Part shown: positions 43,503-51,752 of the stretch, in pieces | Position numbering within the stretch: the first letter of the stretch is position 1 | Layout: each line of letters begins with the position of its first letter | DNA from: CAYNRA01 sp964399465 | GTDB taxonomy: Bacteria; Bacteroidota; Bacteroidia; Cytophagales; Spirosomataceae | Assembly (NCBI GenBank): GCA_964399465.1 | Contig: CAYNRA010000010.1 | Location: 1 to 53,383, forward strand | DNA length: 53,383 nt | Direction: 5' to 3' | Translations under genes and position numbers: made by a program | Notes under the pieces: generated by a model | What the model was told of the DNA's origin: nothing | The model's database searches: none | Seen by the model: the letters and a program-made list of their open reading frames with translations, nothing else

Positions 43503-46500
43503 ATGAAACAAAAATACATTTTGTTGTGCTTCGTCACGACCTTACTTTTCTGTACCCCATGGTTAAGTTTTGCACAAGAATCCCAAACAATCATAGGAAA
43601 AGTTCTAGATAACCAAACGAAAGAACCCGTTGTTGGCGTCAATATTACGGCTTCCGTTCAACAAAAAACAATCGGTACACAAACGAACACCGAGGGATTA
43701 TTCCGACTGGATATTCCTAAAGAAGTAAAGAAAATTAAAATCTCTTCTGTTGGTTATGCCACACAAGAAGTTCTTGTTTCTTTTGCATCTCCCATGCTTA
43801 TCGAACTAGAACCAGGCGCTATATTAAGCGAAATTGTCGTGACTGCTCTCGGGCTAGAGCGTGACTCCAAGAGTTTGGGTTATGCCGTCCAGCAAGTCAA
43901 TTCAAAAGAAATCAGCCAAGTAAAATCAGCTAATTTTTTGGATAATTTGGCTGGACGCGTAGCGGGTGTCACCATTACATCGGGCTCGACAGGAGTTGGC
44001 TCAAGTTCCCGGATTTCTATTCGTGGTGAAGCTTCCTTTACAAACACGTCGCCCTTATTTGTCGTAGATGGGATTCCGATTAACAATAATAACGTCGTGA
44101 ATAATGTCAATGACGATGCAAACGGATTTATGGAAGTCGATTTCGGTAATGGTGCAATGGAAGTAAACCCTGACGATATTGAATCAGTTACCGTCTTGAA
44201 AGGACCCACTGCCGCTGCCTTGTATGGTACGCGTGCTTCCAACGGAGCAATCTTAATAAAAACAAAAACGGGTGGGGCAAAAAAAGGAATCGGTGTGCAA
44301 GTCAATAGCACCATTTACGGGGAAACACCATTTCAACTTCCACAATTTCAAAACGAATACGGTCTCGGAAATAGCGGTCGATATGCTTTCAAGGATGGAT
44401 TAGGTGGAGGTATCAATGATAACATCACCTATAGTTTTGGACCCAGACTGAATGCAGGTATTTCCCTTCCTCAATACGATAGTCCAGTTACTTTAGCAAA
44501 CGGTACGGTTGTTCGAGCTGGAGACGTTGCCGTTCACGGCGGTTTGCCTATTACCCCAACGCCGTTTGTTGCTTATCCAACTAATCTCCGTGATTTTTAT
44601 CAAACGGGCAGAACATTCATCAATAATGTCGCTATTTCAGCGGGAACAGAAAAAAGCCAATTTCGTCTTTCTTTAACAGACTTGGATAGTAAGTCCTATA
44701 TTCCAGGTGTTGACTTGAATCGAAGAACAGTCGCTTCGTCGATGCAGTTTGCACCAACTGATAAATGGACAATCACGAGTAATCTCAACTATATCCAAAC
44801 AGGAAGTTCGAATAGACCTGCAACCAAGTATGGTTCAGAAAATATCAATTATGCCTTGGTTGCTTGGTTTGGTCGTTCTAACTCCATTGAACCTCTGCGT
44901 TCATATTGGCAACCTGGACTAGAAGGAATCCAACAATTTTCGTACAATTATACATTTTTTGATAATCCGTATTTTACCCTTTTAGAAAATAGAAACGGGT
45001 TTCAACGCGATAGACTTTTTGGAAATATCCTTAGTAAATACCAATGGACACCTGAACTTTCCTTGACAATTCGAACAGGTATGGATTACCAAAACGAGAA
45101 CCGTACTTTCCGCCGTGCTTACAGCAGTAATCGGTTTAAAAGCGGTGCTTATGCGGAACAACAAGTATTTTTTAGAGAAATCAACTCCGATTTCTTGCTA
45201 AATTATACAAAGAGTATCGCAAACAGTCAGTTCGATATTTCGCTTGGTGGAAACCGCATGGATCAACGTGCCTTCACTAATCAAACACAAACCTTGACAT
45301 TGGCGCAGCCGGGTGTCTATGCATTGTCGAATGCTGCCTCGCCACTAGAATACTTCCAAAGTGCTGCTAATAAGCGCATTAATAGCTTTTATGGGGTTGC
45401 TAAATGGGGTTTCAAAGATTTTCTTTTTGTCGATGTTACCGGAAGAAACGACTGGTCGAGTGCATTAGCAACTACAACAAGCACACAAGGAACTTCCTTT
45501 TTCTATCCATCGGCAGCAGTAGGATTTGTCGCGTCTAATGTCTTAAAATTACCTGAACAAATCTCATTCTTAAAGTTGCGAGCGAGCTACGCACAAGTGG
45601 GCAATGACACCAATCCGTTCCGAACAGTGGGCACTTTTGTTGCGCGTACACCTGTAAATGGTTTGCCGACGTTCACGGATCAATCCCAAATCCCGAATGC
45701 CAATCTACTTCCGGAGCGAATTAGTTCAGTAGAATTTGGATTGGATGTTCGGTTTTGGGGTGATAAGTTAAAGTTTGATTTAACGTATTTTAATGCATTG
45801 AATGAAAACCAAATTATTTCATTGCCTATTGCAGTTTCGTCGGGTTATTCTCAGCAGAGTATCAACGGTGGCGCGGTTCGTAGCCGTGGATGGGAGGCCA
45901 TTTTAGATGCGTACCCAATCAAAAGAGCCGCATTTAGTTGGCGTACTACCTTCAATTTCAGTACATACCAAAATAGTGTTGAGAAACTTCCAATTCCTGG
46001 ACAGACCATCACATTGGCATATAATCGAATTTATGATAGCGTGAATCAGACGATTTGGTACCAAGTAAAAGAAGGAGGCCGTATGGGTGATATGTACGGA
46101 ACAGGCTACCAAAAAAATGAAAATGGAGAATTTATCGTCAATGCAAATGGCTTATATATTGCTAATAACGAGCTGATTAAAATTGGAAATTACAATCCAG
46201 ACTTTATTTTAGGCTTGAACCAAACGTTCCAATACAAACAAATCCAATTGGGTATTTTGATGGATTGGCGTCAAGGAGGTCAGGTTGTTTCACGGACATT
46301 GGCTTTAGCCGCTGTAGGTGGACAATTGAAGGAAACGGCGTTTCGTCCAGAAGAAGGAATCATCGCACCTGGCGTTGTAAATGTTGGAACAGCAGAAAAC
46401 CCTGTCTATCAACCAAATACAAAAGCCATCGCGGCAGAAACCTATTACCGAATGTTTTATGACAGAAATCACGAGGAGAACAACACCTACAATGCTTCTT

Positions 46501-46736
46501 ATTTAAAAATCCGTGAAGTTATTCTAGGGTATCAATTACCGGCTAATTTACTGAAAAAGCGGGTGGAAAATATCCAAATCTCATTGGTTGGAAGAAACCT
46601 ATTTGCCTTCAGTCAAATTCCTCATTTTGATCCTGAACAGTTTGGTTTTCAAGGACAACGCTTGGTTTCTGGTGTAGAAGATATGAGTTATCCAACAACG
46701 CGGAGTATTGGCGTAAAACTTGGTATTCAATTCTAA
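43503..46736 (+). CDS. SusC/RagA family TonB-linked outer-membrane protein
   Basis: 1077 residues. Signal peptide to about residue 24, then a carboxypeptidase-like regulatory domain (IIGKVLDNQTKEPVVGVNI to ISSVGYATQEVLV), the plug domain (NLAGRVAGVTITSGSTG, SIRGEASFTNTSPLFVVDGIPI, DDIESVTVLKGPTAAALYGTRASNGAI) and a 22-strand barrel ending IGVKLGIQF with the C-terminal aromatic needed for barrel insertion. Imports large ligands with energy from TonB. Paired with the SusD-like gene 11 bp downstream and placed 31 bp after arsS, so probably in the same transcript. The ligand is unknown; no glycoside hydrolase is adjacent, which is unusual for a polysaccharide locus. Confidence 0.95.
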   Translation: MKQKYILLCFVTTLLFCTPWLSFAQESQTIIGKVLDNQTKEPVVGVNITASVQQKTIGTQTNTEGLFRLDIPKEVKKIKISSVGYATQEVLVSFASPMLIELEPGAILSEIVVTALGLERDSKSLGYAVQQVNSKEISQVKSANFLDNLAGRVAGVTITSGSTGVGSSSRISIRGEASFTNTSPLFVVDGIPINNNNVVNNVNDDANGFMEVDFGNGAMEVNPDDIESVTVLKGPTAAALYGTRASNGAILIKTKTGGAKKGIGVQVNSTIYGETPFQLPQFQNEYGLGNSGRYAFKDGLGGGINDNITYSFGPRLNAGISLPQYDSPVTLANGTVVRAGDVAVHGGLPITPTPFVAYPTNLRDFYQTGRTFINNVAISAGTEKSQFRLSLTDLDSKSYIPGVDLNRRTVASSMQFAPTDKWTITSNLNYIQTGSSNRPATKYGSENINYALVAWFGRSNSIEPLRSYWQPGLEGIQQFSYNYTFFDNPYFTLLENRNGFQRDRLFGNILSKYQWTPELSLTIRTGMDYQNENRTFRRAYSSNRFKSGAYAEQQVFFREINSDFLLNYTKSIANSQFDISLGGNRMDQRAFTNQTQTLTLAQPGVYALSNAASPLEYFQSAANKRINSFYGVAKWGFKDFLFVDVTGRNDWSSALATTTSTQGTSFFYPSAAVGFVASNVLKLPEQISFLKLRASYAQVGNDTNPFRTVGTFVARTPVNGLPTFTDQSQIPNANLLPERISSVEFGLDVRFWGDKLKFDLTYFNALNENQIISLPIAVSSGYSQQSINGGAVRSRGWEAILDAYPIKRAAFSWRTTFNFSTYQNSVEKLPIPGQTITLAYNRIYDSVNQTIWYQVKEGGRMGDMYGTGYQKNENGEFIVNANGLYIANNELIKIGNYNPDFILGLNQTFQYKQIQLGILMDWRQGGQVVSRTLALAAVGGQLKETAFRPEEGIIAPGVVNVGTAENPVYQPNTKAIAAETYYRMFYDRNHEENNTYNASYLKIREVILGYQLPANLLKKRVENIQISLVGRNLFAFSQIPHFDPEQFGFQGQRLVSGVEDMSYPTTRSIGVKLGIQF

Positions 46737-46747
46737 CAAATCGAAAA

Positions 46748-48193
46748 ATGAAAAAAATAATTGTCTATATTATATCACTTTGGGTCTTTACATGTACCAG
46801 TTGTACAGACCAATTTACAGAGTTAAACAAGAATCCAAACGCACCCGTAGAAGTGCTTCCGGAATTACTTTTTCGGAAAGTCTTGTATGACCAAGCCGAC
46901 CAAATGTCCTTAGAAGCATTTGTCGCCGGGAATACACTGAGTCAGTACTTTACATCCATTGATTTTAATTTGTTCGATAGACACGGTTTAGCTACACCGC
47001 AATACGGAGGAAATCCGTGGAATTTCTTGTACGAAAACTTGAGAGATACGGAAATCATCTTGGAAAAATCACGTGCAAATGCTGCTTTTGCCGTGTATGA
47101 AGGACCTGCCTTGATTTACAAAGCTTATTTGACCATGCTCTTGACAGATTTGTACGGCGATGTTCCGTACTCAGAAGCACTACGTGGAAAATCAGGGATT
47201 ATAGCCCCGGCTTATGACACGCAAGAAGCCATCTATACGGGAGATAAAGGTATCCTCGCTAATTTGAAACAAGGCATTTCGCTCATCAATAATTACAAGG
47301 GTTCGCAACGTTTACAAGGTGATATTCTGTACAATGGTCAACTCGCAAAATGGGTTAAATTGGGTAATTCACTCCAATTAAAAGCATACATGCGTATTTC
47401 CAACCAACGCGATGTTCGGGCTGAAATACAAAAATTAGTAGCTGATAATCAACTCATTACACAAGATACAGATAATGCGATTTTCAATTTTACGACTTCA
47501 CAGCCTACGAATTTCAAAATGTCCACCGCACGAATTGGAGACTTCAATCTGTATATTATGTCGGAAACGATGGAAGAGATTTTGCGTAGATACCAAGACC
47601 CACGTATGCAGGTTTTCTTCAGACCTACGGCTGCGAATAACCAGGTATATCGCGGGTTACGCAACGGCCCAGATGCTTCTACTTTGTCTATTTCTGTGAG
47701 TAATTATTCGTTCGCTGGAACGATTTTCCGCGAAGATGCAGGTCGTTTGAAAGCTAATTTTATGACCAGTTTTGAGGTGAATTTCCTCCTAGCCGAAGCA
47801 GCCGAAAAAGGATGGATTACGGGAAATGCGCAAACCTATTACGAACAAGGTGTGAAAGATGCGTTTCAATTCTGGAATACATCTTTGCCAAGTGACTATC
47901 TTACGACGGGTACAGCCGCGTTTTCAAAAGAAAATACAAGCAAAAGAATAGAACAGATTATCACACAAAAGTGGATAGCAAATATTTTGAATGGGTACGA
48001 AGGTTGGATAGAGTTCAGAAGAACTGGATTTCCGGCGCTGAAACCCGTCACTGCAAGTTTAAACCAAGGTTTATTTCCTGTTCGGATGCCTTATCCAGCT
48101 ACCGAGTCTGCATTAAATAATGCAAATTACCGTGTTGCCGCAGATAAAACGAATAACAACAGCATTAATTCACCTGTTTGGTGGGATAAATAA
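46748..48193 (+). CDS. SusD/RagB family outer-membrane lipoprotein
   Basis: 481 residues. Lipoprotein signal with the lipobox TSC near residue 19, so the mature protein is anchored at the cell surface and forms the lid of the SusC partner. LTDLYGDVPYSEALRGKSG, LGNSLQLKAYMRISNQ and the C-terminal EGWIEFRRTGFPALKP are typical for the SusD-like (TPR-based) fold, closest in style to the SusD_2 group. It follows susC by 11 bp and ends before a terminator that separates it from the symporter gene. Confidence 0.94.
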   Translation: MKKIIVYIISLWVFTCTSCTDQFTELNKNPNAPVEVLPELLFRKVLYDQADQMSLEAFVAGNTLSQYFTSIDFNLFDRHGLATPQYGGNPWNFLYENLRDTEIILEKSRANAAFAVYEGPALIYKAYLTMLLTDLYGDVPYSEALRGKSGIIAPAYDTQEAIYTGDKGILANLKQGISLINNYKGSQRLQGDILYNGQLAKWVKLGNSLQLKAYMRISNQRDVRAEIQKLVADNQLITQDTDNAIFNFTTSQPTNFKMSTARIGDFNLYIMSETMEEILRRYQDPRMQVFFRPTAANNQVYRGLRNGPDASTLSISVSNYSFAGTIFREDAGRLKANFMTSFEVNFLLAEAAEKGWITGNAQTYYEQGVKDAFQFWNTSLPSDYLTTGTAAFSKENTSKRIEQIITQKWIANILNGYEGWIEFRRTGFPALKPVTASLNQGLFPVRMPYPATESALNNANYRVAADKTNNNSINSPVWWDK

Positions 48194-48206
48194 ACGCACC
48201 ATTATG

Positions 48207-48239
48207 CCCCTCGGCGTCTTGTCGAGGGGTTTATTTTTC
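48207..48239 (+). terminator. Terminator between susD and the symporter gene
   Basis: 7-bp GC-rich stem CCCCTCG/CGAGGGG (48207-48213 with 48223-48229), 9-base loop, then a T-rich tract. It ends only 9 bases before the next ATG, so the downstream genes depend on readthrough or on a promoter inside susD. Confidence 0.75.
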
Positions 48240-48247
48240 TTACCTCT

Positions 48248-49594
48248 ATGACACTACTTTCTTGGCAATGGCTACTTTTAATCGCCATTAATCTCATTTT
48301 ATTTCTTGTTTCTCCGTGGTCAAACAAAGCCAATGATTTTTTCAAAGGGAGTTCGAACGACAAAGAACCAACTCTTTTTTTACTGACAAGCAGCTTGGTT
48401 ATTTGTTGGCTATTTGCCAAATCCATCACAAATGCAGCTGATTTAGGCTATCAATTCGGGATTGTGGGTGGCGTAGCCTATTCGGGATATTATCTCTCCT
48501 TTTTAGTCGCAGGTTTGGTCATCTATAGAATGCGGACAAAGGGCAATTTTACCAGTATTCATACATTTTTACTTCAGAAATACGGTAAATCAGCCGTTGC
48601 ACTATTTACACTATTGATTACATTTCGGCTTTTAAACGAGATTTGGTCCAATACCATGATTGTTGGGAGTTACTTTGGAGAGCAAGGCAGTACCGGATAT
48701 TATGCAGCCATTGTTGTGTTTACCGTCCTCACATTGGCTTATACATTGAAAGGGGGAATGCGCACATCCATCGTCACAGACTTGGTTCAGATGGCGCTGT
48801 TTATTGTGCTTATTACACTCATTTTGGGCATTATTATTCCACAAACTGACGGTGGCGTGCGAACACTCGTTCAAAGTGGACAATGGCAATTTTCGCAAGG
48901 AGTAAACCTCTTGTTTGTTGCATTAATCCAAGTACTAAGCTACCCATTTCATGACCCAATCATGACAGATAGAGGTTTTATCACCTCTCCGAAAGTAACC
49001 CGTACCTCATTCTTGTTGGCGACAATTATTGGTGGTGTTAGTATTATCTTATTTAGTTTCGTGGGAGTTTACGCTAAATTAGCTGGACTTGCGACACCCG
49101 TAACTCTACAAGTTGCCAAAGTAATGGGCACATTTATGCTCTTAGCCATGAATACAATCATGGTGACATCTGCTGCTGCAACCATTGATTCTACCTTCAC
49201 GTCCACAGCGAAATTAGTTCATATTGATTTACTTCAAGGGAAAAACCTGAGTGTCCCCAAAGCACGCTGGACGATGATTATTCTCGCCGTTATTGGCACA
49301 CTTCCTGTCTTATTTGACCCCGAAATCCTTTCAGCAACAACTGTCAGTGGTACTATGGTACTCGGTTTAGCACCTGTTTTCTTATTTTGGCGAATGAATG
49401 CACCCAAAATCTCATATTTTTTATCTGTAATGATTGGAATAGGAACAGGATTCTTATTTTTGTTTTTCCCAATTCCTGACTATTTATTACTGACAGACGG
49501 AAAATACGCAGACTTGCTTGCCGTCAATTTATACGGAACAGTCGGCTGTTTCATTGGATTTTTAACCCCTATTTTAATTCAAAAACGTGGATAA
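48248..49594 (+). CDS. Sodium/solute symporter (SSS family)
   Basis: 448 residues with about 12-13 membrane helices. Sodium:solute symporter signature elements: ITNAADLGYQFGIVGGVAYSGYYLSFL near the first helices, TLAYTLKGGMRTSIVTDLVQM (the conserved GG-R-S-T-D-Q motif) and MVTSAAATIDSTFTSTAKL at the sodium site region. Carries a small molecule such as a sugar, amino acid or vitamin across the inner membrane with Na+. Its 3' end overlaps the phosphoesterase-like gene by 8 bp, so these two are coupled. Following a SusCD pair it may complete the import route. Confidence 0.9.
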   Translation: MTLLSWQWLLLIAINLILFLVSPWSNKANDFFKGSSNDKEPTLFLLTSSLVICWLFAKSITNAADLGYQFGIVGGVAYSGYYLSFLVAGLVIYRMRTKGNFTSIHTFLLQKYGKSAVALFTLLITFRLLNEIWSNTMIVGSYFGEQGSTGYYAAIVVFTVLTLAYTLKGGMRTSIVTDLVQMALFIVLITLILGIIIPQTDGGVRTLVQSGQWQFSQGVNLLFVALIQVLSYPFHDPIMTDRGFITSPKVTRTSFLLATIIGGVSIILFSFVGVYAKLAGLATPVTLQVAKVMGTFMLLAMNTIMVTSAAATIDSTFTSTAKLVHIDLLQGKNLSVPKARWTMIILAVIGTLPVLFDPEILSATTVSGTMVLGLAPVFLFWRMNAPKISYFLSVMIGIGTGFLFLFFPIPDYLLLTDGKYADLLAVNLYGTVGCFIGFLTPILIQKRG

Positions 49595-50417
49595 TACGAT
49601 ACAACATCTAGGCGAAATAAAGGGAAAAATTTTGGTTTTTGGGGGTGTCTATTCCAACTTTCAGGCATTAGAAGAACTCGCTTATCTAGCCAAAAAAGAA
49701 GATATTCCTGCCGAACGCATCTTTTGTACGGGCGATATTGTCGGGTACTGTGCGTCTCCTGTGGAGTGCCTCGAATTTATACAGAAATGGGGTATTCATG
49801 CCATCCAAGGAAATGTAGAAGAAAATCTGGTCAATGGAACGGAAGATTGTGGCTGTAATTTTTCAGAAGGAAGCCGCTGCGATGTGTTTGCCAAACAATG
49901 GTTTGCCTTCGCTACCTTAAAAATGACGCCCATGACTTTGGCATATATGGAAAACCTACCCAAACGCATCACTTTTTCGTATGCTGGAAAAAACGTTCAC
50001 TTGTTTCATGGCTCTGACGCAAATATCTCTGAATTTATCTTTGGCTCTACGCCCTGGGAAATCAAAAAAGCTAATTTTATCTCCACAAAAGCAGATGTTA
50101 TTTTAGCGGGACATTGTGGTTTACCCTTTGCTGATGTGAAAGAAAACTTATTTTGGCTCAACCCAGGTGTAATTGGGATGCCAGCCAACGACGGAACACC
50201 GCGTGTTTGGTACATGTTACTCGATGACACCTCTGGTTCGTTTTCTTATCAATTCAAATCTTACGAATATGATTCAGGAGAAGCCAACCAATTGATGTTG
50301 GAAAATGGGCTTCCCTTTTCGTATGCAGATACACTTTTGACAGGAATTTGGGATAATTCGGATATTCTCCCTGAGTTTGAGACCAGCCAACAAGGAATTT
50401 CCTTAAATTTGGAGTAA
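49587..50417 (+). CDS. Metallophosphoesterase-fold protein with a degenerate metal site
   Basis: 276 residues, GTG start overlapping the symporter gene. Fold landmarks match calcineurin-like phosphoesterases: GDIVGYCASP at 49-58 (normal GDxVGYG), GNVEE at 75-79, HGSD at 141-144, LAGHCGLPF at 173-181 and NPGVIGMP. The first motif, normally SDIHGN, reads GGVYSN at 19-24; GNHD reads GNVE; GHTH reads GHCG. Lost are the Asp and His of motif I and the last His, which together hold metal 1, and the catalytic His of motif III. Asp50, Asn76, His141 and His176 for metal 2 remain. Cys residues cluster at CGC (88-90) and 98. Because the rest is well conserved, this is likely a functional variant and not decay. 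Confidence 0.85.
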   Translation: MDNTIQHLGEIKGKILVFGGVYSNFQALEELAYLAKKEDIPAERIFCTGDIVGYCASPVECLEFIQKWGIHAIQGNVEENLVNGTEDCGCNFSEGSRCDVFAKQWFAFATLKMTPMTLAYMENLPKRITFSYAGKNVHLFHGSDANISEFIFGSTPWEIKKANFISTKADVILAGHCGLPFADVKENLFWLNPGVIGMPANDGTPRVWYMLLDDTSGSFSYQFKSYEYDSGEANQLMLENGLPFSYADTLLTGIWDNSDILPEFETSQQGISLNLE

Positions 50418-50456
50418 TTCTAATCCATTGACTTTACTTCTAACCATTCTTCCTAC

Positions 50457-51065
50457 ATGGAATTTGTACGAACTATTTTTCGAAAGGTATTCGGTTACTT
50501 CGTTCGTGGCCTCTTGTTTGTCGCGCCTGTCGGGTTTACACTCTTCATTTTATACAGCGCTTTTGATTTTGTAGATGGATTAATCCAGATTCCATTTGAT
50601 AGCGAAACAAGTACTCAACCATTTATTATCCCTGGACTCGGCTTTTTAATCGTAGTAGGTGGAACAGCAGCTATTGGATTTATATTCAGCACATTACTTC
50701 CACAAACAATTCAAAATTGGCTAGAAAATGTCATTAAAAATTTACCCATTGTAAAAATATTTTACACTGCTTTTCAAGATTTAACCTCTGCTTTTGTTGG
50801 CGACAAACGAAAATTCCAACAACCTGTCATTGTGACCATAAATAAAGAATCAGGTGTAAAATTAATGGGATTTATCACACAAAAAGATTTAACTATTTTG
50901 CAATTACCAGGGCAAGTTGCCGTATATTGCCCACACAGCTATGCGCTTTCAGGGGTCATGTATATTGTTCCCAAAGAAAATATTGAGCTTCTTCAAATGC
51001 CAAGTGCTGAAGTGATGAAACTTATTATCTCTGGAGGCGTTTCTTTGCTAGATAAACAAGACTAA
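50457..51065 (+). CDS. DUF502 family membrane protein
   Basis: 202 residues with two membrane segments (about 14-38 and 60-84). VRGLLFVAPVGFTLFILYS, LIVVGGTAAIGFIFST, VIKNLPIVKIFYTAFQDLTSAF and KRKFQQPVIVTINKE then GFITQKD match the DUF502 pattern. Function unknown; homologues occur from bacteria to plants. Its start lies 39 bp after the phosphoesterase-like gene on the same strand, and it is followed 3 bp later by a secreted unknown protein, so these two are coupled. Confidence 0.9.
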   Translation: MEFVRTIFRKVFGYFVRGLLFVAPVGFTLFILYSAFDFVDGLIQIPFDSETSTQPFIIPGLGFLIVVGGTAAIGFIFSTLLPQTIQNWLENVIKNLPIVKIFYTAFQDLTSAFVGDKRKFQQPVIVTINKESGVKLMGFITQKDLTILQLPGQVAVYCPHSYALSGVMYIVPKENIELLQMPSAEVMKLIISGGVSLLDKQD

Positions 51066-51068
51066 TTT

Positions 51069-51665
51069 ATGAAAACAACCTCCACTTTACTTCTACTATT
51101 CACCTTACTTCTCTTTTTTCAGTCTGGAGTAAACGGCCAAGATTATCATTTGAGAGAACCCGAAAGTGTGGAAGAATTACTCAAGAGAAACAATCCGAAC
51201 TATTATAGAGCGATTCGAAACAAGGAAAAATACCTCGTCGTTGAGAATCTAAAAAATATGAAGCGGAAACGTATTTTTATTGGAGATACATTTCGTTTCA
51301 AAACGAAAGACGACTTGTTTTTTCAAGAAGAGGTTTCCCGCATCACGGATTCTACCTTCACGATTTATTACTTTGATTTAACATCCAATCGCTTAGAAAG
51401 TAGAACTTTCCGTATTGATGAAATTGCTCGTGTTTATAAAAGAACGGTAAAAAAAGGATTGAATATTACGTTTTCTGCCGCTGCTTTGTCACCCTTATTG
51501 TATGATTGGGCTTTTCTTCGGATTCCACCTTGGCAAAATAAAAATGCCATCCTTGGCATTGCAGCGCTCACTGCCGGAAATGTCGTTCTTGCAAATGCTA
51601 ACAAACTCTTTTTAAGTAGAAAAGTAAGTGAAAATTACCGAATACGGGTTTTCGAAGCGTATTAA
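51069..51665 (+). CDS. Secreted protein of unknown function
   Basis: 198 residues. Signal peptide (TSTLLLLFTLLLFFQSGVNG). The middle, KNMKRKRIFIGDTFRFKTKDDLFFQEEVSRITDSTFTIYY, looks like a small beta domain, and a hydrophobic segment GLNITFSAAALSPLLYDWAF lies near 136-155. I do not recognise a named family, but the IGDTFRFKTKD style is common in Bacteroidota secreted proteins. It follows the DUF502 gene by 3 bp and ends the one-way run, before a strong terminator. Confidence 0.75.
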   Translation: MKTTSTLLLLFTLLLFFQSGVNGQDYHLREPESVEELLKRNNPNYYRAIRNKEKYLVVENLKNMKRKRIFIGDTFRFKTKDDLFFQEEVSRITDSTFTIYYFDLTSNRLESRTFRIDEIARVYKRTVKKGLNITFSAAALSPLLYDWAFLRIPPWQNKNAILGIAALTAGNVVLANANKLFLSRKVSENYRIRVFEAY

Positions 51666-51692
51666 ATCAAGTGAAAACAAAAGGTTTTGGAC

Positions 51693-51739
51693 AATAAAAA
51701 AGCCGAGTAACCCAATTTAAGTTGCTCGGCTTTTTTATT
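51693..51739. terminator. Bidirectional terminator at the end of the 41625-51665 run
   Basis: 19-bp stem with one G-T pair (51693-51711 with 51721-51739), 9-base loop, A and T runs; serves the secreted unknown on plus and the methyltransferase on minus. Confidence 0.88.
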
Positions 51740-51752
51740 CATAACAAACGCT

